Below, piece by piece: positions 58,497 through 64,000 of a stretch of DNA of 64,000 bases (the stretch's first letter is position 1; every line of letters begins with the position of its first letter). Made by a program: the position numbers and the translations under genes. Source of the stretch: Coleofasciculaceae cyanobacterium (GTDB lineage Bacteria > Cyanobacteriota > Cyanobacteriia > Cyanobacteriales > Xenococcaceae); contig DATNPK010000011.1 in NCBI GenBank assembly GCA_036703275.1, positions 186,001 to 250,000 of the forward strand, read 5' to 3'. A model generated the notes under the pieces. That model was not told where the DNA came from. It worked only from the letters and a program-made list of their open reading frames with translations, and did no database searches.

Positions 58497-59528
58497 TTAT
58501 TTGCTACTTCTTTGGGCTAGAGAAGAGATATCTAGATTAAACTTAATGGCTATTTGGCTGAGAATTTCTTGCTCGGCAAGAGTTATATTTCCTGTAGACA
58601 TAGCAATGTCATAACATCTATTTAAAGTTATCAGAGCAAACTCAGGCAACAGTTCATCAAGTAATGTTGATAAATCTTCTGATTGTTGAAGATTAGCTGC
58701 GATCGTTTCTACAGAAGCTGGTGCAATTTCTTTAATTTTGAGTAAAATCTCTGCCCAGTCTCGATCGCGATAGCTAACTTTGACCATTTGTGCCAAAATG
58801 CGATCCATAATTTTAGACTGATTTAAAGCCACCTGCCAGTCAGTATCAGTTTTTTGCTGCATAGATGCAAATTCTGTTTGATTAACTTTGGCATCATAAA
58901 AACGACAGGCTGTTTGGCCCAAAACATAAAGCATGGCAGCATTAGTAGAAGCCCCCACCACTGCGCCAATTCCTGGGATGATTTCAACTATACTTAAGCC
59001 GGTTTTTAACACGTCTGCACCCAAAGACAAGCCAAAGACAGCCAGTACTTCTCCTCTGCGGGCAGGTTCTTCGAGATCTAAATCATAGGCTGCTGCAATT
59101 TCATAAACCATTTCGGTTTGCAATTTGGTAGTGGCAATCAGTTCAACTCCCAACAATAGTGCTGCAACAGGAGGAATAATATTAGTGATCAGTCCCAAGC
59201 GTCCCCCTGACCATGTCTTCTCGACAATTAAGCGGTGAGCAATCTCAGCGGGAGATTCATCAGGATGTTGCGATCGCATCAGATCCACCGTAGCTTTTAC
59301 TTTAGCAGTATCCACTTTACCCAAGAAAGTCATAATCCAGTCTAAACCGATTATCCGATCGGCCGACTTGAGAACAGGGTTAGAGGCGATCGCATCCATA
59401 GTCTGCCCCGTGGTAACGGTAGTCTGTTCCACCAGTTGTTGCACCTGGGTAGTTAAACTGGCAGTCAATTCACCAATAGCATTAGCTGCTTCAGCGATCG
59501 CCTTAAATGGTTGATCTGATTGAGACAT
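58497..59528 (-). CDS. EcsC-like protein
   Basis: 343 residues. N-terminal helical segment with LTTQVQQLVEQTTVTTG, then hydrophobic LGLITNIIPPVAALLLGVE and ADVLKTGLSIVEIIPGIGAVVGASTNAAMLY, typical of EcsC-type proteins, followed by a helical C-terminus with NITLAEQEILSQIAIKFNLD resembling TerB-like segments. Function unknown; possibly membrane-associated. Intact and monocistronic. Confidence 0.6.
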   Translation of the reverse strand: MSQSDQPFKAIAEAANAIGELTASLTTQVQQLVEQTTVTTGQTMDAIASNPVLKSADRIIGLDWIMTFLGKVDTAKVKATVDLMRSQHPDESPAEIAHRLIVEKTWSGGRLGLITNIIPPVAALLLGVELIATTKLQTEMVYEIAAAYDLDLEEPARRGEVLAVFGLSLGADVLKTGLSIVEIIPGIGAVVGASTNAAMLYVLGQTACRFYDAKVNQTEFASMQQKTDTDWQVALNQSKIMDRILAQMVKVSYRDRDWAEILLKIKEIAPASVETIAANLQQSEDLSTLLDELLPEFALITLNRCYDIAMSTGNITLAEQEILSQIAIKFNLDISSLAQRSSK

Positions 59529-59688
59529 ATTATATTTTGGATACAGTAAATAAATATTAAAATTCCTGACTACACCTATTCATCAAAGGATTAGGAATAA
59601 TCAGGTTTTCAAAGATTAAATGGTCTTGACTATTTAGCTGGCGTAAACAGCGAACATCTGCCCAAATCTAAAACTAATCATGTTTTCA

Positions 59689-60042
59689 TTAGTTTGGTTT
59701 CAAATTATTTAGCAAATCAGCAGCTTTGTCTCTAACTGTAGTTGCATTAGTATCTTCGGGTTTAATCATCTTTTCTTTGTCGGCACCACCTTGGACTTCG
59801 TTTGTTCCTTGCTGTGCTCTGTTAATTGTTTCTTCAAGTCCCATGGGGTTAGCATCGCCTTGACCAACTTTCTCGGTTTCAGCTTGTATACCTTTTAATT
59901 TTGCTTCTTTATCAGTAGGGTTGCTGGTGGTTCCTGCCTGGACGGGATAAGCAATAGAAATAAATAGTAAGCCACAGATAAAAGCTGTCAATATCAAACG
60001 CAAGGATGATTTTAACCAGTTGTTTAATTTATTGAATAACAT
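59689..60042 (-). CDS. Small secreted or lipid-phase protein with low-complexity tail
   Basis: 117 residues. A signal peptide (ILTAFICGLLFISIAYPVQA) precedes a mature part rich in Glu, Lys, Asn and Thr with no recognised fold. A disordered stress-related protein is possible. Same general style as the partial protein at 63646. Confidence 0.6.
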   Translation of the reverse strand: MLFNKLNNWLKSSLRLILTAFICGLLFISIAYPVQAGTTSNPTDKEAKLKGIQAETEKVGQGDANPMGLEETINRAQQGTNEVQGGADKEKMIKPEDTNATTVRDKAADLLNNLKPN

Positions 60043-60412
60043 ACGTATTCCTCAACATTCATTTAGGCGGTCGACTATATTAATAACAATTGTCATAACC
60101 TGAAGACATCATCCTTTAGAGGTAAATTGCTCTCAAATTAGTAAAAACCGCTTCAAAGATAGATGAATAATCAAATTTTATTGTTATCAAATTGTCTGAA
60201 TTTTATTATACGTTAATTGCAATCTATCTAATGATAGATCTCGCCTTAACTACAGCGAACAAACTCTACTTATAGGCACGATTGCGACGAGATAAGTTGC
60301 TTTTGTAAAAAAACTTAAAATTATTATAACTTTCGGTAGAAGGTAAGTAAATCTTTAAAGATTAGTTTGAATGTAAATAAATAAATAATTGTATTAAAAA
60401 TTAATATTTTTA
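60043..60412. other. AT-rich leader region between secreted protein gene and nblA
   Basis: 370 bp shared by the two divergent genes. No repeat module or coding frame. I looked for a GTA-N8-TAC (NtcA) pattern close to nblA and did not find a convincing one. Confidence 0.4.
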
Positions 60413-60430
60413 TTGAGGAGATTTTCGATC

Positions 60431-60625
60431 ATGGATAGTAATATTTCCAATCTAAACTTAAACATCAATTTAAGTTTAGAACAAAAGTTTAAAATAAGAA
60501 TTTTTCAAGAGTCTGTCCAGGCGTTGAATCCAGAAGAGGCACGCTCTTTGCTAGTTGAAGCTTCAAAATTGTTAATGGTGAAAGATAATATTATTAAAGG
60601 ACTAATTAAGCAAAATTTAGCTTAG
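60431..60625 (+). CDS. nblA: NblA family phycobilisome degradation protein
   Basis: 64 residues from ATG 60431, with AGGAG at 60416-60420; a TTG at 60413 in the same frame is unlikely. The core LSLEQKFKIRIFQESVQALNPEEARSLL, then LMVKDNIIKGLIK, fits NblA, a small dimeric adaptor that directs phycobilisome breakdown by Clp protease under nitrogen or sulfur stress. Followed by a peptidase gene 37 bp later. Confidence 0.9.
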   Translation: MDSNISNLNLNINLSLEQKFKIRIFQESVQALNPEEARSLLVEASKLLMVKDNIIKGLIKQNLA

Positions 60626-60662
60626 TAGCGAACCATAACAACATAGAGTGTAAGTCGTAAAA

Positions 60663-61532
60663 ATGAGTAGTAATATTTGGTTAAATTGGCGCTCGCCAAC
60701 AGTAGCGTTAGGATTAATTAGTCTTAATATCCTACCTGTGTCTGCTAGCCAAAGCACAAAACCCAACACAGAATTTTTCCAAGAGCGGTCAGAATTGGTA
60801 GCAATAGACATTATCGACGCTATCCAAGGTGCAGTCCAATATATTCAGGTGTCTAACATTTCCGATGAACAAGAAGTGGCGATCGGACAACAGACTAACG
60901 AGCAGGTTTTGTCACAATATCAGCTGTATGATAACCCTCAAATCCAGGAATATGTAAGTAATCTAGGACAAGAATTGGTAAGTAATAGCGATAGTCGTAA
61001 TATTCCTTTCAATTTTCAAGTGGTGGCTAGCGATGAAGTTAATGCTTTTGCTACTCCTGGAGGCTTTGTTTACATTACCACAGGACTGCTTAAAACCGCC
61101 GAAAATAGAGCGCAGCTAGCATCGGTAATGGCTCATGAAATTGCCCACATCAATGAAAAACACGGTATTAAAAATTTAAAACAAGCAGTGGCAGCCAGAG
61201 GTATTGCTAGCACTGTCGGAGTAGATACTAATACTTTGGCGCAAATAGCATATCAGTTAACGGTCGATCTGCCTCAAAGTCGTTCTTTTGAATACGAAGC
61301 CGACAGTAGTGGATTGAGTATATTAGAGCAGGCTGGCTATCCAGCGCAAGCATTTGCCGATTTCCTTGTCAAACTTGAGTCTAGTGGCGGTACACCAGAA
61401 TTTCTTCGTACTCATCCCTCCAGCGAAAACAGAATTGACGCGATCGCTCAGGAATCTCAAACTACTCAGGCGGCTAATAGCAAAGGACAAGATAATACAG
61501 AGTACCAAAACAATGTTCTGGCGCTTTTATAG
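60663..61532 (+). CDS. M48 family metallopeptidase
   Basis: 289 residues. An N-terminal hydrophobic signal (ALGLISLNILPVSAS) precedes an Oma1/HtpX-like peptidase with the zinc motif HEIAH and the downstream ligand Glu in SFEYEADSSGL. Probably periplasmic or membrane-attached quality control. It follows nblA closely and may be cotranscribed. Confidence 0.9.
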   Translation: MSSNIWLNWRSPTVALGLISLNILPVSASQSTKPNTEFFQERSELVAIDIIDAIQGAVQYIQVSNISDEQEVAIGQQTNEQVLSQYQLYDNPQIQEYVSNLGQELVSNSDSRNIPFNFQVVASDEVNAFATPGGFVYITTGLLKTAENRAQLASVMAHEIAHINEKHGIKNLKQAVAARGIASTVGVDTNTLAQIAYQLTVDLPQSRSFEYEADSSGLSILEQAGYPAQAFADFLVKLESSGGTPEFLRTHPSSENRIDAIAQESQTTQAANSKGQDNTEYQNNVLALL

Positions 61533-61689
61533 CAAAATGTCCAATGTAAATTTAATCACTGATAAAAATTTAAAATCCGAATTAGTATATTAGATTTATG
61601 ACGGTCAGTTTAATCTATCAATAGCTAGATCACAATTATCTTGAAATAGCTTTTAATAGTGGTTAATAGGGAATTTAAATAAAGCAATT

Positions 61690-61983
61690 ATGAGTAATAA
61701 AGAACACGAAAAAGTATATAATGAAAGCCACGACGAAGATGCGTTTCGCACCTCTAATGAAGGTGATGTAGTTGACGAATCTAAATCTTTAGAAGAAAAG
61801 AAAGAGCAGATTGCTGTAGAAAGTTGGGATATTGCAGGTCATGTTAAAACTCCCGCTTATTTTGTTGTAGAAGAACCAGACGGAGAAGAAAAAGCACTAC
61901 ATCACGTAAAAGATGCAGAGGAAATTTCTGATGTTATTCGCCAGGCGAGAACAGATGAAGATGGCGATCGCAAATGGTGGTAA
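61690..61983 (+). CDS. Small acidic conserved hypothetical protein
   Basis: 97 residues, rich in Glu, Asp, Lys. ESWDIAGHVKTPAYFVVEE is the most ordered part; EDGDRKWW is the end. No family recognised. The terminator at 62062-62096 closes its transcript. Confidence 0.55.
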   Translation: MSNKEHEKVYNESHDEDAFRTSNEGDVVDESKSLEEKKEQIAVESWDIAGHVKTPAYFVVEEPDGEEKALHHVKDAEEISDVIRQARTDEDGDRKWW

Positions 61984-62061
61984 TTTGAACGAACATTGAA
62001 CATTTAGTTTAGGTCAACACGTTTGCTTAAACTACCTAAACCATATTTAGTAAATATTAAA

Positions 62062-62096
62062 GGCTGTAGTTATTTAAGTTAGCTACAGTCTTTTTT
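62062..62096 (+). terminator. Rho-independent terminator
   Basis: GGCTGTAG pairs with CTACAGTC across a loop of about 14 nt and is followed by TTTTTT. It is 80 bp after the stop of the 97-residue gene and oriented along the same strand. Confidence 0.75.
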
Positions 62097-62262
62097 AACT
62101 AGTTAGCTTTACTTAGATCTAATTCTTTATAGTAACTAAAAAATAAAATATCTAGCTGAAGATTTATACCTATTGAAAGATGCGAGTTTAAATTGACTTT
62201 CATATACTGTTGAAATCGTTACAAATTTTATAATCTATTATTCATACATAATAACTACGGTC

Positions 62263-63531
62263 ATGTTGACAAAAAATAGAGGGAAAATAGCTCTTATCTC
62301 CGTTCATGGCGATCCTGCAATAGACATTGGTAAAGAAGAAGCAGGAGGACAAAACGTTTATGTTAGAGAGGTGGGAGAAGCCTTAGCGCGTCAGGGTTGG
62401 CAGGTTGATATGTTTACTCGTTGTAGTGATGCGCAACAAGAAAAAATTGTCGAACATAGTCCTAATTGCCGCACAATTCGCTTAACCGCAGGGCCTCAAG
62501 AGTTTATCGCCAGGCAAAAAATATTTAAGTATTTGCCTGAATTTCTCGATGCCTTCATTCAGTTTCAACATGATCAAAGAACAATTTATCCTATAGTTCA
62601 TACTAACTACTGGCTTTCTGCCTGGGTAGGCATGGAGCTAAAAAAACGCCAGTTAGTTCAGCATCTGCATACTTATCATTCTCTAGGTGCAGTGAAATAT
62701 AGATCGATAAACACAGTGCCAATGATTGCCAAAACTCGCTTAAAAGTTGAGAAGCAGTGTTTGGAAACTGCGGATCTGGTGATTGCTACCTCGCCGCAAG
62801 AAAAAGAGCATATGCGATCGCTTGTATCAACCAAAGGCAACATCAAAGTAATCCCTTGTGGAACTGATGTTAGTGCTTTTGGTAGTATTTCAACCGAAGC
62901 AGCAAGAACTAAACTTGGGTTACAGCCAGAAGATAAAGTGGTTCTTTACGTCGGACGTTTTGACCCGCGTAAAGGCATTGAAACCTTGGTTAGAGCAGTT
63001 GGTCAATCTAAGGTTAGAGAACAGCAAAATCTGAAGCTAATCATCGCTGGCGGTAGCACGCCTGGCAGAAAAGACGGCAAAGAAAGAGAACGTATTGAAA
63101 GTATTGTTAACGAACTAGGACTGCAAGATATCACTACTTTTCCTGGTTTAGTTAACCATCAAGATTTAATTTACTACTATGCAGCAGCGGATGTCTGCGT
63201 TGTCCCCAGTCACTACGAACCCTTTGGGTTGGTGGCAATAGAAGCCATGGCTTCTGGCACTCCTGTAGTAGCTTCTGAAGTTGGAGGCTTAAAATATACC
63301 GTTGTCGATGAGGTAACGGGATTACTTGCTCCACCTCAAGAAGAACAGGCTTTTGCTAGCGCGATCTCCCAAATTTTGTCTAACCCATCATGGTGTCAGC
63401 AACTTGGTAAAAACGCTAGGGAAAGAGTTGAGTCTAAATTTAGCTGGGATGGCGTAGCCTCTCAATTAGACCAACAATATCTATCCGAGTTGAATAAGTT
63501 ACACCAGGAGTTTTTAACCCCAGCCGTGTAA
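62263..63531 (+). CDS. GT4 family glycosyltransferase (sucrose/MshA-like)
   Basis: 422 residues. An N-terminal acceptor domain has GGQNVYVREVGEALARQGW, and the C-terminal nucleotide-sugar domain has YVGRFDPRKGIETLVRAV, PSHYEPFGLVAIEAMASGTPVVAS and GGLKYTVVDEVTGLL. The EPFGLVAIEAMASG region is the E-x7-E of retaining GT4 enzymes. The donor and acceptor are not determined; sucrose phosphate synthase or glycan synthesis are options. Confidence 0.88.
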   Translation: MLTKNRGKIALISVHGDPAIDIGKEEAGGQNVYVREVGEALARQGWQVDMFTRCSDAQQEKIVEHSPNCRTIRLTAGPQEFIARQKIFKYLPEFLDAFIQFQHDQRTIYPIVHTNYWLSAWVGMELKKRQLVQHLHTYHSLGAVKYRSINTVPMIAKTRLKVEKQCLETADLVIATSPQEKEHMRSLVSTKGNIKVIPCGTDVSAFGSISTEAARTKLGLQPEDKVVLYVGRFDPRKGIETLVRAVGQSKVREQQNLKLIIAGGSTPGRKDGKERERIESIVNELGLQDITTFPGLVNHQDLIYYYAAADVCVVPSHYEPFGLVAIEAMASGTPVVASEVGGLKYTVVDEVTGLLAPPQEEQAFASAISQILSNPSWCQQLGKNARERVESKFSWDGVASQLDQQYLSELNKLHQEFLTPAV

Positions 63532-63645
63532 TTACTCTTCGTGGCGTTGCTTAGTTTGAATATGTACAAAAACAATAATTAATTTTATCTGCGTATTCTA
63601 ATTCAGCATCGTCACATCAACTAAAAATATAATTAGGAGTTTCTT

Positions 63646-64000
63646 ATGAACTTAACTAAATTAACTACAGCTACTATTATTACTCTTAGTCTAACTGTAC
63701 CCGCTGGCATAGCCTTGAGCCAGGATAAAGAAGGAACTGTAGACCAAAACCTAAACCAGGCTGAACAAAACATGGATAACATGGGCGAAAACCTCAATGA
63801 TGCAGGAAACGCCCTTGATAACGGTGTTGAAAATACTGGCAAAGCTGCCGAACAGGGTTTAGACAATACTGGTGCAGCGATAGAACAAGGAGCGCAAGAT
63901 GGGGGTGCTGTTATTGAACGCAACTCTAATCAGGCCCAACAGCAAGTAGAACAAACTGCGGCAGAAGCACAAAGAAACATCAACCAGGCTGCTGAAGCAG
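63646..64000 (+). CDS. Secreted low-complexity protein, 3' end outside window
   Basis: The frame starts at ATG 63646, with AGGAG at 63636-63640, and remains open to the last base. Signal peptide (IITLSLTVPAGIALSQ) is followed by a repeat-rich region of Gln, Asn, Glu and Ala (NLNQAEQNMDNMGENLND; NTGKAAEQGLDNTGAAIEQ). Predicted extracytoplasmic and disordered or coiled-coil; no family recognised. Confidence 0.7.
   Translation, partial: MNLTKLTTATIITLSLTVPAGIALSQDKEGTVDQNLNQAEQNMDNMGENLNDAGNALDNGVENTGKAAEQGLDNTGAAIEQGAQDGGAVIERNSNQAQQQVEQTAAEAQRNINQAAEA

Overview
The window is chromosomal DNA of a cyanobacterium. Direct evidence is psaC (photosystem I), an NblA-type phycobilisome degradation protein, a phycobiliprotein-like protein, Tab2 and Ycf39 photosystem factors, a CrtISO-like carotenoid enzyme, and GCGATCGC (HIP1) octamers throughout. 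The AT-rich intergenic DNA, many intergenic repeats and several decaying genes suggest a large-genome unicellular or baeocyte-forming species. The species itself cannot be named from the sequence.

Layout. 1-7.1 kb: the tail of a fatty acid desaturase, phosphoketolase (xfp), a collapsed glycogen phosphorylase pseudogene, a Tab2 homologue, a collapsed LysR pseudogene and an SDR oxidoreductase. 7.1-15.6 kb: a repeat-rich gap, a Tat-exported amine oxidase, a DUF2808 protein, a persulfide dioxygenase-like enzyme, an RTX protein whose single frame carries two TAG codons, a SulP transporter and psaC. 15.8-21.2 kb: a J-domain protein, a CDF transporter, an ABM-family protein, an M24 peptidase, an apparently complete ORF-less group II intron on the minus strand, and a methyltransferase. 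21.2-25.2 kb: a decayed defence island with a SNF2 helicase pseudogene, an intact HigBA-type toxin-antitoxin pair and a truncated DUF499 ATPase. 25.3-38.8 kb: a PAS histidine kinase, prepilin peptidase, a divergent CoaBC, a SelD-N-type oxidoreductase, a TspO-like protein, a phytanoyl-CoA dioxygenase family protein, cobQ, a ferredoxin, an alpha/beta hydrolase, a response regulator and tRNA-Thr(GGT). 39-57.2 kb: a GH57 hydrolase, a phycobiliprotein-like/HEAT-repeat divergent pair, ycf39, an EamA transporter, a TPS-type exoprotein, a CrtISO-like enzyme, rsmG, an ABC ATPase, a TPR protein, a Ca2+/cation antiporter and ligA. 57.2-64 kb: a tyrosine integrase remnant, an EcsC-like protein, small secreted proteins, nblA, an M48 peptidase and a GT4 glycosyltransferase.

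Most intact genes are single housekeeping units rather than operons. Functional themes are carbon and glycogen metabolism (xfp, dead glgP, GH57), photosynthesis and pigment maintenance (psaC, Tab2, Ycf39, NblA, the phycobiliprotein-like/HEAT pair, CrtISO-like) and transport.

The most unusual content is genome-plasticity evidence: (i) a group II intron with matching EBS1/IBS1 but no maturase; (ii) several gene remnants whose deletion joints fall on HIP1 octamers or short direct repeats; (iii) decayed genes whose in-frame stops are all TAG as I read them; (iv) a modular intergenic repeat family with a core of about 37 bp in four copies; (v) large perfect palindromes. I saw no CRISPR array or rRNA operon. 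All family assignments come from reading the sequence and were not checked by database search.
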